NCBI GenBank assembly: GCA_946965045.2
Contig: OX337230.1
Location: forward strand, 1,364,001-1,428,000
Direction: 5' to 3'
Source: Epithemia pelagica
Taxonomy: Eukaryota > Bacillariophyta > Bacillariophyceae > Surirellales > Surirellaceae
DNA length: 64,000 nt
Below the pieces are notes generated by a model, which did no database searches, had not been told where the DNA came from, and saw nothing but the letters and a program-made list of their open reading frames with translations. Shown here one piece after another: positions 49,601-59,110 of the stretch; positions within the stretch are counted from its first letter, which is position 1, and the number at the start of each line of letters is the position of its first letter. Both the position numbers and the translations under genes were made by a program.

Positions 49601-50127
49601 GTTTCAATTTCGGAAGGAATGGGAGAAATTCCTGGTTGCAACGTTTCGGAAGATAAATTGCCGTAGTAGTCCATCGCTTCTTCAGCAGCCTCGATGGTAT
49701 CAGCAAAACTGATCGAGTCTTCGTAGACGGACTGATCACCACCTTGCATGATTACGGCCCTCGTGTATGGACTGTACGCGCTAAGAGGGTCCGAAGAGAG
49801 GGACGCGTCGGGGTCGGGACGATGCCGCGCCACTGTTGGATTGATAGGAGTTCCCCGAGGAGCAGGAACGACGACAGATTCTGTAACACGAGGAAGGCGA
49901 TGAACCGGTGGTGGATCCGACGACGGTGCGATTGACGTGGGATCATTTGAGCCGACCATCTGAGGTACCATGGAATACTCGTCCGGCTGTTCCGAGACGT
50001 CGTCGACCGATGGTGTATTGGGTCGAATGTGCAGGTGTTGCAACATTCGACCGAACGGAGTACGGAGTAGTCGAGGTTGTGAGAAGAATCCGCCAGGCGG
50101 ATCACTCATCGACTGTTGAGACGACAT
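43567..50127 (-). CDS. Gag-Pol polyprotein, copia element 3, intact
   Basis: 2186 aa, ATG at 50127. The N-terminal ~430 residues are Pro/Ser/Thr-rich. Gag (about 430-740) ends with a zinc-finger-like CLVCK...HPTWKC. The protease has the standard PDSGATADMF (Asp about 887). Integrase has the DLVGMDIGYGSG segment, the CDFDSRFLGG Asp and the NGLVERTW Glu. RT has the TLYGLRRSPRHWYD motif and YVDD at about 1778-1781. RNase H has FTDSNWG, RSSCEAEIKSMD and YNDNRGAVDW. It follows copia domain order in one frame. The C-terminal ~45 residues, basic and ending KRVSWADVVRRNVA, are encoded in the 3' LTR. A perfect 27-bp duplication adds SSFLQDFDT twice in Gag. Confidence 0.95.
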   Translation of the reverse strand: MSSQQSMSDPPGGFFSQPRLLRTPFGRMLQHLHIRPNTPSVDDVSEQPDEYSMVPQMVGSNDPTSIAPSSDPPPVHRLPRVTESVVVPAPRGTPINPTVARHRPDPDASLSSDPLSAYSPYTRAVIMQGGDQSVYEDSISFADTIEAAEEAMDYYGNLSSETLQPGISPIPSEIETPHRRPLAYEPLPPTPPSPSGPLPPPTVTLEPSEVYVRYQATSSSVLAGTIVQADYRGVSHPYLRGYIGPNRSTQHSRKHFYVVKQGWNPGIYTSWGEAWVRIADFRALTHTAPEFAGASTYAAAVRYLGWDPRLVPPRGPFPPAASVQYTQGPWPRPPSTVSPEPSTPSPSVPTVTASFAQRLESALAAQSVPAATISRVVRDLHPAGVSSLALPSPVVGLGGTPTPSAPSSASSSLSETPNGKLRREQKGFPEFPATAFTGEIFDQYYESVRNILHMYHWHLNDGTTIPGHTTTPDNPHDKQVSQQLHYHSVISIQAKRNPVALGVLSELQSDGCYGDGILLLERLRAIAYPTTTSSFLQDFDTSSFLQDFDTWNRLSHKNKEDLTTFYRRAKEARVRLQTHKYEITDLQFRVRFYYLVVKGPYGHAMKTLEEEFKCGRIDLFNMTTQELFIAMHQEFREQCYTSRSTMEVMDGKHGGGSIKGRRVSADTEEDPDGYTTVGAQLSGDAARQQHREYKCLVCKILRKGNKKGGRGIHPTWKCPILKECGFTTTYDYEKDSVLNPEGRASSFPSGRKASGDQHENSVAGRRAQSTPSDPVVVDTVTSSEDAGDSCKLIGPSRLLCDIPSHTSCPSVQNADSVVSDDDWSETDSVGRDDHSTDWLIDGRGSDSNVLVDEFLSLPSSSSEEPLTCRRSPSSRRGGSGRSLLCPDSGATADMFWDRRLFVDSDYEPLSTRHVEMGDGRRVPIAGRGTVEFVVDGHRVRLADCYHVPDLDVHLLSIRVHRRRGPGCSFLADDHGMYLTFPSFVLSVDDGSDPLIAISPIPPNSSSSIEYSDTHGSVLYGRALRVVGRRVQTRSQTRSDTEAASPSPLPSCYVADTGGTTTHRRTPFELHRLFGNRNLPDFSLLGEVGTGLKVVHAQESTPTVGDFTTIDQRRRGPSRRRERCRLDLVGMDIGYGSGISPGGYNYCLTLVDSATRMVFSYGLTRLTGGDLQDAFWRFLIDAGGIPKVVQCDFDSRFLGGRMAAFLQSLRIKVRSAAPRRQSSNGLVERTWRTGVRMARSFLAEAKLPRIYWYWALREAFHRMNLLPVQVGPSKWSTPLQLFYERPADFRVLFPFGSIGYFHRPSDGKRRRQTFESRSFVGVAVGRSDFCNGLLFYNPDLQTFSVSSDYSLDVDRGVSDAFPSLVYDGGLQLSLWARDNGLAKSIYPPGTPVYWRMPGDSTRYQGRVLQVPTNTTTTYTVAPTDHASTDPLEIEPDSLWGVNELKQGPSRQSATNSEEDEDGTSAVAVGWNDDPLRPTWLRPSEPVTLQVADQGYVQGELQLDASGEWEFVGRDTSTNNQRTVVSLPSLGQTYRNMLQEGTLVPGWTLDPRASITGRFVSAVTLDRKSAPGSLMQLPTLSGNDKKIWTDSYGEEHGSLVNMDVFDEIDEKTYKRYQEAGFTAIPTMNVFTIKPDEMGNPYRAKSRIVILGNLEERVWTNSDRYAPVLQSTSCRLLISMAVECGRVAKQGDCKNAFCQPELPEDEIVICSPPRGCPISRPNIYWKLKKTLYGLRRSPRHWYDKFVEVLVGQMGFKKCVNDPCVLIGESPNGTDPVYVGVYVDDFVYFSADPESEKWFETTLGGLLTVDFMGAVSYFLGCRYQWYRTANDGVGVHISQPGFIEQFLQKFGMSDCTPAPSPYRSGLPIDRIPSPTENPDNNPLVGPYRSLMGGLTWLSISTRPDIAVAHKLLSRHVTNPSPGHFEAAKHVLRYLRGTTDRGISFTEKSNDNAIHGYISWPPNTPSPSHAQSEKFTDSNWGPQDASKPLPEEEETRTVSDDECKSLQGALILRTGGLIWWKIEREERCSRSSCEAEIKSMDLVTKEAQHIHYLMEELNLPDVHRAIPVYNDNRGAVDWSSTGAITKRLRHLNMRQVAIRDAINAKEVAVYHIPGKVNPADLLTKEHRDATHFRELRDILVPSEPGVGGVGNEQKDALARRGRATSHEEKGNTAKTMTKRVSWADVVRRNVA
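48481..48534 (-). repeat. Perfect 27-bp in-frame tandem duplication in gag of element 3
   Basis: ATCGAAGTCTTGTAAGAAGG... at 48481-48507 is repeated exactly at 48508-48534, duplicating nine codons (SSFLQDFDT) without breaking the frame. Confidence 0.95.
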
Positions 50128-50199
50128 CAGCAGGGATGGATACCCTGTGAGGGTCCTACCCGAGCACTGAGAAAGAGATTGCAGTTGGGCTCAGTAACC

Positions 50200-50382
50200 T
50201 GTTAAGAACGATTGGGTAGAAACTCTCAAAGATCGAAATTATAAGCAGGTTATGCTACATTCCGTCGTACGACATCTGCCCAGCTCACTCGTTTCGTCAT
50301 TGTCTTTGCTGTATTGCCTTTTTCTTCGTGACTGGTCGCGCGTCCGCGCCTGGCGAGCGCATCTTTCTGCTCATTTCCAACA
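50200..50382 (-). repeat. 5' LTR of copia element 3
   Basis: 183 bp, by eye identical to 43517-43699, followed on the plus strand by the GCGGT target duplication at 50383-50387. Confidence 0.95.
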
Positions 50383-50405
50383 GCGGTAAGCGGTAGCGTG
50401 ATGAG

Positions 50406-51252
50406 TAGAGCTCTGACCCTCCGTGACTGGTCGACGCGAACCCGATCAGCGCTGATCGCTCACCCTGAAAGTCATTGGGTGAGCATGTGGGTGAGCACGA
50501 TCAGCGCATGCGATACGAAGCAGCATAGCGTAGGTAGTCTCAGCCCTATAATAGCTTAGACAACATAGATATACAAGACAATGGACCCATTGCATGCCCA
50601 TAAAGGAAAGTATGCATAAAGAAACCTTAATACTAATCATAGGCTTATTCTGGAAGACAATATTCCAATTTGGTTCAGGAAGTCTTGTATGGAAGGCTGG
50701 GAGCTTCTTGATATCCTTGTAATCAAACTTGTCCATCCAATCAGTATCATCCATGGCCACTGCTTGTTTCTGGTGTTGTTGTGGTGATGCTAGACCGCCA
50801 CCATTTTTTCCTGCTTAACTTAGTTTGTGGGCATTGTTCCCCCTCCTTCTGGAGGGCGACAAGCTCATTCAAAGCTGCACTCCAAACTTTTGCCATTCAA
50901 CCTTCTGTAAGACAAGGCATTTTCTTGGATCTCGGATCCAATACATCAACTGTTGACCAGATCATCCATTTTTCTTGATCCAGACTTCGGAGGACAGATA
51001 ATTCTTGTCATAATGACAGCTGTGTCCTCACTGCCATCATCTTGTTCTGAATTACTGTCACATTCCATGGCGCTAATGGTTATTGTCTGTGGCTTAAACG
51101 TTCAATGCTCAAAGAGCTTTGATTGCGTGGTCCGTAGTAGGCGCTGACATTTGCTCACCGGATTCGCCGTGGTCAGTCGTTGCGGATCCTCGGATCAGCT
51201 AATCGGAGCAGCTGATCGGATCAGCTAATCCTTAGCGCGGGTCAGAGCTCTA
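50406..51252. mobile_element. hAT-like non-autonomous DNA transposon, 847 bp
   Basis: Terminal inverted repeats TAGAGCTCTGACCC (50406-50419) and its complement (51239-51252), flanked on both sides by the same 8 bp, GTGATGAG (50398-50405 and 51253-51260). TAGAG termini with 8-bp duplications are the hAT signature. Subterminal GATCAGC/GCTGATC motifs occur near both ends (about 50444-50457, 50494-50502, 51195-51230). Inside, minus-strand fragments such as WMDKFDYKDIKKLPAFHTRL and a stop-interrupted stretch suggest a remnant of captured or transposase sequence, but no intact gene. The element is dependent on a transposase elsewhere. Confidence 0.88.
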
Positions 51253-51260
51253 GTGATGAG

Positions 51261-52090
51261 TGATGAGTGTTGTCTACTTCCACGACTCCACCGAAACCGA
51301 AAACTTACGTTGTCCAAGTGTCAAGCATTGATTCGGATTGGGAGAGAAGGAGAACCAAGACCATGATGCGTCGAAACAAGCCCAAAGAGATACGGGCAAT
51401 TCCAGAAATTTCCCACCAACTGATTTTTGGTTGCGTCAGTGGCTATCATCGAGCATTGTGCTAGAAAAATAATTCAGTAGGCATAATCTTTATACTCGTA
51501 CGAGTACTACTCGTAATCAGTACCTCTATTTGCTCTCTAGAGCAACTAGTCGAGGTGAGTTCCTAGAGAGACCTCTTTTTGATTGCATCTGTAAAAAGAG
51601 GTGTCGTCGTAAAAAAAATAATGTGAGAGCGATGGGAATTTTGATATTGGGACTACGGACTCATAGACTGCTAAGCTACCTGTACCAGATACGAGTACTC
51701 GTAGTTATTGTATTATGTAGTCGAACGAGTACAAGTAGAAAGTCTGGTAGGGAAAGTACAATATGGTCTGTACGAGTAGTCCTTACCCCATCTAGGTAGA
51801 AACATTTGGTTTTAATGTACTCCTACTAGTACTCTTTTACTCTATACTCGTACTCGTACTCTTAGACTACTCGTACGAGTACTCTCACTGGCATTGGTTG
51901 GGATATGTTTTAGATGTCAACATCAGAACCTGAGTTGATAAGCCCCAGAGCTTAGAGTTTTCTTGTTCCGGCAGCAAGAAAAGTCATTCGGTCACCTTGG
52001 ACCTTTTTGGCGGTTTGTCCACACCAACCTCACAAAAACAAATCCAAAATCCAACAACTCGGACGGACATAAAACCACTTCATCAACAGC
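51261..52090. other. Intergenic with TACTCGTACGAGTA-type palindromes
   Basis: Upstream region of the secreted-protein gene. Between 51495 and 51880 there are many ACGAGTAC / GTACTCGT words, including near-perfect palindromes such as CTCGTACGAGTACT. No coding region. Confidence 0.6.
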
Positions 52091-52201
52091 ATGTGCAGTC
52101 TGAGATACTCCCCGTTTCTTGTCCTGTTTGCCCTTGGTGCCGTCATGGTGCGGGGCGAGAACCCATTGGATGCACTCGGAACGTCGAGTCTCGAAGCTCT
52201 T
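52091..52201 (+). pseudogene. Secreted TTHB210-like protein, 5' fragment (split by element 2)
   Basis: 37 codons from the ATG at 52091: a signal peptide (MCSLRYSPFLVLFALGAVMVRG) followed by ENPLDALGTSSLEAL, where the retrotransposon LTR begins. Removing the element plus one CTCTT duplication continues in frame to 59900 (CAA TAT ACG). In the present DNA the frame runs into the LTR and ends within about 30 codons. See 59900-60953 for the rest and for the family reasoning. Confidence 0.85.
52197..52201. repeat. Target site duplication CTCTT, left of copia element 2
   Basis: CTCTT precedes the LTR at 52202 and is repeated at 59895-59899 after the other LTR. Confidence 0.93.
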
Positions 52202-52985
52202 TGTTACAATTCTCTTGGAATTGCAGTGGCGTTGATGCTCGGTAGAGCAGACAATCAGGTAGTCACCAACCGATACAAACCTCTCCGCGGGTAAGAGAGG
52301 AAAGCAAGTCGTAGTCTATCAAAAGGATAGTCGGGACACAAAAGAGGATGTGATAAATGGTGATATTGTTAGATTGTGTGTTGATTACTACGATAGGTCT
52401 ACGTGAAATGTTTGGTCCTGCCAAGGGTCATGTGTCATAGGTTCTTGGCGGCAACAGGTTTGGAATAGTTGGAGTCGATTCATGTGATGTATATGACATG
52501 TATATGTGGACGGATAACATATACAGGGTCAACAGCTCTTGCTTTGGATTGGCATAGTTGTTTTCATGGCGCGCAGCTTGTTGACAATTTGGAGATTGTG
52601 GGAATGGAAATATGGTCTCGCGTGATCGTGTGTCGTGCTTGGGATACTTAGACCGTTGGGTCGGATAGATGCTGACGGCGCTCGGATGTCGCTTGGGCGC
52701 ACTCGATGATTTCGGGCGTGTACGCCTAGGGCGTTAGTATAATGTCCGAGCAACGGCCAAATTTTTGTCCGTTGTAATACCGCACGACCCAGTTTAGTCT
52801 TGAGAGTGAGTTCGTCAATCTATTCTCACTTTTCATGATTTGCGAAGAAATATAGGTCAATATAGCGCAAAGCTAGGGAACATAGCTTGAAGCTAGATGG
52901 CATGATGCGATAGCACGAGGCTATGTGACATGGGGAATCGATGAGATGTAGAATCTAACCACCATAGACGGTGAGAATTCTAACA
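52202..52985 (-). repeat. 3' LTR of copia element 2
   Basis: 784 bp, plus-strand TGTTACAATTC...GAATTCTAACA. It is clearly homologous to the element 1 LTR and differs from its partner at 59111-59894 at about 10 positions by eye. Confidence 0.93.
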
Positions 52986-55900
52986 CTCCCCACAACTTGT
53001 CGTTTCAGCCTTGTCATCATTGGATTTGTTGAGGTCTTGAACTTCCCCTTTCCAAAACAACAATGGCTTGAGCATGGGCCAAATAGATACAAAATCCCAA
53101 TGTTTGCTAAGGATATCGGCAGGGTTGGTCTTTCCATCTTTCCAGTAGAATGCAACATACTTTGCTGCGATGGCTTCACAAACTCGGTGGTATGACAGAA
53201 GATGGTGTCTCTTGGATAGTATGGAATGAGGGACGGTTGCATCGAGCACAACAGATCTGTTATCTCCGTACATGTAACTTTGCTCTCGGATAGGTACTCC
53301 AAGGTAGCGGAGAGAATGTCGTAATTCTGTAATCTGATCTATTGCTGTCCTTGCAGCCACAAACTCGGATCCATAGGTAGCAGTTTCCACCGTGCTCTGT
53401 CTCTTGCTGTACCAGTCAATAGGTGTTCCGTTCAACAAATGTAGAACAGCAGTGACGGATTTACCAGTGACTATGTCATGCATGAGATTGGCATCAACAT
53501 AATGAGTTGTGGTAACATAGCGGCCAAGAGGTGTTGGGCAGTCTTCAGGAATACGTTCACTTGCATTCGAATAGACAGTGCGAGTCCAATCAAATTCTTG
53601 GGTAGGAAGACTTGAATAATCAGGCTCTCCAATCCTAAATCTGATTGCGCCTTCTGGGAGATGTGCAAGGTATCCATAGATACGCTTGGCTCTATCAAGA
53701 TGTCCTTTCCTCGGAGCAGCACGAAAGCGTGACAGCGTCATTGTAGCGGTGAAGACGTCGAAACGACCAATAGTGATCACCCATTGGAGTTGTCCAATCA
53801 GAGTTTGGAAATGGCTAGTACCTTCTTCATCAAGGAGCTCAGAATCATCCAATTCAGGATGGTCTCCACCAATAAGAGGTGTTTTGGCTTTCTTGGGTTT
53901 CTCCTTGAAGATTTGTTCGAAAGTGTCCATCATCTTACCAATGTAGCGTCTTGGATCTGCTACTAATGTTCCATCAGAATCCTTGGTGTAACAACATCCC
54001 AAGTGGAAATCAATAGGTCCATCTCCTTTGAGTTTGAAGCTGTATTTCTCCTTCAGGATCTTGCAGATATTCCCAGGATCAGTAGAAATAATGGCTAAGT
54101 CATCAACGTATACGGCAATGTATTCGTAACAGTCTTCTCCAGGTGCTTTCCTCATCCAGATATCCGGATCTGCTTTGCTTGGTGAAAATCCCATGTCTGT
54201 CAAAACATCAAATAAGACATCATGCCAGCGTGCGCCTGATGACTTCAATCCATAAAGTGCCTTGTATATAATCAGGATGTGACCTTCTAATTCCTTGAAT
54301 TCAGGTCCTGCGACAATGAAGATTTTCTCCCCTGTCAAGGCTTCCTGATATGCGTTTCCAATATCTGCTCCCCATATTTCCAAGTCATTCAAAGTACTCA
54401 GGAATAAGGCAATGCGGAGGTTGCGAATGGAAACAACACCTGAATAGATTGTCTCAACAGGTTCTTTTGTGAGATGTCCATCTGCGACAAGTCTTGCTTT
54501 ATGTCGTCCATCATGTTTTACGTCAAAGACAAGATGTACACGTATCTTATGATATCCTTCCAGTGCATTGGATACTTTCCCTTTAATGAAGATGGCTTTC
54601 CCAAAATCCTTGAATGTCTTGTAGGACTGGATCTGTGACAATTCTAATTCTGTTGCATCCTGCCACTTTGTGTTGCCATGTTGTTTATCAAGAGCGACAG
54701 CTTCCTCATAATTGCGTGGTACTTGGAATCCAAACTTATACTTGACGGAATGGTGAACTTCTTTAATCCTTGACTGTTTGGCTGCTCGAATGAGACGTTT
54801 GCTTGTTTTGACATAACGTTCAAATGCTTCCATCCAGGTTCGTTGAGTAAACCATGTTTCTTTCCATAAATTGCTACAGTGATCGGATCATCATTGGCGA
54901 TGAGTGCTCCCCTTGTAATCTGGATCAGTTGTGTTCAGTGGGCCTTGATGGGCAATGACGTCCCTGAACCTGAAAGGATTATCTCCAGAGGTTTGAGCTT
55001 GGTTATCTCGTTCGATATACTCCATGAGTTGATTATAGGATATCATCTCATCAACATCAGAATTCGTCTTTCGGTTTATGTACTTGACACGTTCTTCCTG
55101 TTTCGTTGCTTCTTCATTAAGATCAATGACTCGTTTGATGACACGTGCACGGTGTCGCTCCCCATTTTCTTCTGTGTCGCATAGGAATGTGCGTCCTATC
55201 ATGTCGTCAAAATCGATCGTGGGCATTGGTTTGGATGGATCTTCACTATCACTGCGAATGAAGACAGTGTCAGCTTGCTTATCATTGTCATCCTTCTCAG
55301 ACGAATCCTCCCCTGAAGGTCGATCCACACGTAGGTTAGGTGTAGTGGATTCAACACGGCGAACGGCAGAACGGTAGATTATCTGGTTATCCTGGGTGAG
55401 AATCTTCCAAGTAAAAGAATCACCAACGTTGTGAGCAAAACCAACCCAGTGGCCAAGTTTCTCATCAGAAGAAGATGGATATGAACCAGAATTGGGTTCA
55501 GCGGGGTCGATGTCTTCAGATTGCCAACCAAAGAATGGACGGAACTTCTTCCAGTCATACGCTTCCTGGTAACGACGGTGGACAGAGGCATGAAGTGTAG
55601 GATCATAACCTTCTGCGTCAGCATAGATAGAAAAGAAGGGTGCGTCGTCAGGTCCATGATCCTATGGGAGATCCAAAAGGAGATTGAGGTTACAAACAAC
55701 ACGATCGGTGTACTCCCCATAGTTGTCATATGGATGGTTCGACATACTGCCATCAGTCTTGATGTGTTTCCAATCAGGATCATTGTCAGAGGGTGTGGGA
55801 GAATGCGAATGGTCCAGAACACCAGGATCCCATGTGTCGGGTGACGTGAAGATGATCTGAGGTAAGGTATTCATGTCATTGTCGCTGGGGATACCCAACG

Positions 55901-57974
55901 AGTGGATGTAGGCTAACCCATCCTTGATGTGAAGGGGGATAGCACGACCATCAAGTGTAGTGATGCGTTGTTTACCATCAACTTTCACAGATCGTTCATC
56001 AACAGCAAGTCCGAAATGCTCAAATTGACCAGGAGCATGGATAGATAAGCCCTTTCCATAATAAGCATATCCATTGAAGATGCCGACAATAGGTCCATCA
56101 TTGGTCTCAAACTTTGCGGCACATGTGACGACAGGAAGTCCAGTAAGTTCATGGTTATCAATACCCACAATAGTGATATGACGGCCAGTCTTAGAAAGGA
56201 TGCGCATGTCAGAACCAGCAAGTCCTCCATTAGCACCACGGTCAATCAATTGATTTCCTGGTAAAGTAGATTTCCTGGAAAACAAATAGCGTGGAACATG
56301 TCCTGCTTGTTTATGCATGTTGGCTTTGAAAGTAACCTTCTTGCTCGTCTTGGACTTGGCGTTAGAAAGAACACTAGTTAGGTCAGTTGCCGGGTGATTG
56401 ATATCAGTCGTCATGGCTTGGTTGATAAATTGTGTAACCGGATCTGAATCATCTGGTTGCTCAGGAACTGTGCCAGGTGAGTCGTCATCAGATGCAACTT
56501 GGTTGGGGTCAGGATCGGGTTCCGGATCAATGTCGAGGGCATGTGTTTGCACTTTCCTCGGCGTTGTTGATGAAGGTGCTTGAATCATCTTGTTATACTC
56601 AATGATCAACTTGCGATCTTCTTCAGAGAGTTTGAACCATAGGTCACGCGGTAGACTAACCTTGGACAAAGAGGATGGAGATTCAGATGTCACTTTGGTG
56701 TTGTGGACATGATACTCCATATCATCTTGTGAGGTCATGTCAGCATCTGTATCTTGGCCATATAGTGATTCATGTTGTTTGACATGTCGACGGCGACTAT
56801 GAACAGATGACTGGGTTGCTTGATCATGGTCATAAGCTGCGTCTAGAAGAAGACGGAAGTATGATTAATAGCAAAGGGATTTTGCACCGGATTTGGTGTT
56901 CACCACATTATCCAAGATCTTGACTCGGCGGAGATCAGGTACCTTTTCTACAGCTTGCATGAGGAAGGTCATCCTGGTATGATCAGGGATGCGATCAGAC
57001 AATGTCACTAGATTGTCTAGCAAACGTAGCTGCTCTTGAAAGTGTAGAAGAAATTGACGTGTTGTTCCGCGCCATGTGTCGTCAAGACGTAGATTGGAAA
57101 TGTAGTTGGTTAAACGGAGGACTTCTCGTTTTGCTAGGTCGGATTCGGTATGCAAAGAATGTAACTTCTGCAATACTGCACGCGCATCTTCATCATGTTC
57201 ATGTTCACGTTCATAGGCTCGACCTTGGTCAGTCTGAATGATACGGACAAGAACGGAGTAAAGAAATACTTGTTGCTCTTGAAAAAGTTCTTCGGCATAC
57301 TCATCATCATGGGGTGGTGTGTATTTGAAATTCAGAACGTTGGGTAGGCCTTGAGCCTTAGCTGTAGTCTTGAATACACGCCAGAATGAATCGTAGTATC
57401 GTTCATCCTTGAATACCTCATACGCAGTTGCGTCGCGCTTAGTTCCCTTTCTGAATGCTGTAAGGTCTTGTTGAGATTGGGATGCGGCAGTAACTGTGCT
57501 GACAGATTTCACAGATGACGGTGACTTCATTGGCGAGACTGGAACTTGGCTAGGTGGTCCCTTAGAGAAATCTGTGTTGATCCTCCAAGTGTTGAACTCT
57601 TTCCTCGTTAGGTTCATCCAGTCGCTATTGGATAGCTCGTCTTGAATTTCATTGGTCTTGTATATGGCCCAATAAGCCAAGAGCTTGATCTGCTGTCTTG
57701 TGGGACCTTGTAGATCATGTGTCTGTTTGTTGACCTTGTATTGGGTCAGTTTGTTCATGGATTCCTCGGTATTAGTTTGCATATACGAGATAACATGGGT
57801 AATGTTCTCAAAACCATGGTATTTCATCCACTTCATTAAGTAGTCGGCTCTTTCCTTGGTAAAGAATTGGCAGACAGTAAATATGATGTGGTCGAATAGG
57901 TCTGTGTTCGAGACATTGTCTTGGTTATCTTCTCCCTTAGGAGTCGTAGGTGTCTTGGGTGATTGAGGATCCAT
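52980..57974 (-). pseudogene. Broken Gag-Pol of copia element 2
   Basis: Starts at ATG 57974 and is open for 369 codons, then CAA has become TAA (about 56864). A second nonsense change (TAT to TAG, about 55661) ends the next open stretch. About 635 bp corresponding to 7787-8423 of element 1 are missing, joining QSED to DPAEPNS and removing the integrase Asp/Glu core. A 56-bp deletion with 2-bp CA microhomology follows (about 54900), then a missing A (about 54815) shifts the frame. The RT/RNase H part from 54833 to 52980 is open, with YVDD intact. Stop is again supplied by the LTR. Confidence 0.93.
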
Positions 57975-58294
57975 GGTGTTATTTGGTTGATTTGATGTTT
58001 ATTTAATGTGCGGTGTGATGTGGTTTATTTAATGTGTGATGTGATGTGAACCCGGATGTACCACGTGTGCCACGTATGTACCACGTATGTGATACCCGGA
58101 TGTGTGTTGTGATGTGCAACTCCTGGAAATTTCCGTTCAATCCGACAAATTTTCGCCAAGTTTCAACAAATTTTCACCGAATTTTCGCGGTTTGATGGGA
58201 ATGTGTGGCGTGTTGTGCGACCAAGGGTACCCGGATGTGCGTCGAGTTTAAGTCTTGGAAAGGTTTTGAGAGGACGGGAGTTAACTATGAGTAA

Positions 58295-59074
58295 TTAAGC
58301 TTCGGTTTCCGAATCTCCACTCTCTTCCGAATAATCAGAGTCGTTTCCAGGCTCAGATGGGGCAGCACAAGCAACAGAAGAAGGGGTATCACCTTCAGCC
58401 AAGTGGTTCTCGGCCTCGGCACGCAAAGGGAAGATAGTTGCACGATGGTCCTCGATGGTATGGACCTCGTGGATGTAGGCAACGTAGTTATCTAGGCGTA
58501 CAACGTTAGGAGGCAGAGGGCAAGTCGTCGCGTTCACGACGTAGATGGTATTGTAGTATCCAGTTGGGTGCTCGAAGGTTAGGAAGCGGAGGTGGACAGT
58601 ACGGATGGGGTTGCCTGAGAGGGCGGCCAAGATGAGGCGACGCCTCGGAGAGCGATGAAGTTGGTCGTTCAGACGTTCAATGTCTTCTTGGTCGACGATG
58701 TGGGTCACCGATTGGAACTGGCGTTCGATCTGGGTCTCCCCACGGATGATCTCGGGATCGAAGGTCGAAGAAGTTGGTTGACGGAAGTACTTGATATGAT
58801 CAGCAATCAACCGGGTGGTACGACGGGATCGAGAAGGGACGAGCCGACGAGGTGGACTCGGGGGCCGAAGCAACGGCGCAGGGATCGGAGCGTGAGGCTG
58901 GGTTGGAGTCTCGAATGGGTTGCTGTTGGAACTGTCGACGGAGATGTTGACCGATGTGTTGGCTGCCTTCGGCGTCGGCACCAGTTCCTGCTGCACCAGG
59001 GTATCGGGCTGCCCGGAATGCAGGTTGGCTCGATAGATGTGTCGTACAGGAGTGATAAGCTCGTTAGTATCCAT
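58295..59074 (-). CDS. Accessory ORF of copia element 2, still open
   Basis: 259 codons, collinear with 4225-5004 of element 1 without any indel. About 14 amino-acid differences, several conservative (I/L, D/E, Y/F, F/L) and several in the acidic C-terminal tail. It remains uninterrupted although the Gag-Pol of the same copy has at least five lesions. It starts ATG 37 bp inside the 5' LTR. Unknown function. Confidence 0.72.
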   Translation of the reverse strand: MDTNELITPVRHIYRANLHSGQPDTLVQQELVPTPKAANTSVNISVDSSNSNPFETPTQPHAPIPAPLLRPPSPPRRLVPSRSRRTTRLIADHIKYFRQPTSSTFDPEIIRGETQIERQFQSVTHIVDQEDIERLNDQLHRSPRRRLILAALSGNPIRTVHLRFLTFEHPTGYYNTIYVVNATTCPLPPNVVRLDNYVAYIHEVHTIEDHRATIFPLRAEAENHLAEGDTPSSVACAAPSEPGNDSDYSEESGDSETEA

Positions 59075-59110
59075 GAAACCACAAGGAAATAAGCTCTGAG
59101 ACTGTTAATC

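Larger units (their letters stand above)
43517..50382 (-). mobile_element. Full-length Ty1/copia element with 183-bp LTRs (element 3)
   Basis: 6866 bp, minus orientation, flanked by GCGGT duplications at 43512-43516 and 50383-50387. The LTRs are only 183 bp and appear identical, and the single 2186-codon Gag-Pol is intact, so the insertion is young and possibly competent. A GGAGTGGGGGG polypurine tract abuts the 3' LTR (about 43700-43710, minus strand). Just inside the 5' LTR the minus strand reads GGTTACTGAGCCCAACTG, the likely primer-binding region. It is unrelated to elements 1 and 2 in LTR sequence and Gag. Confidence 0.95.
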
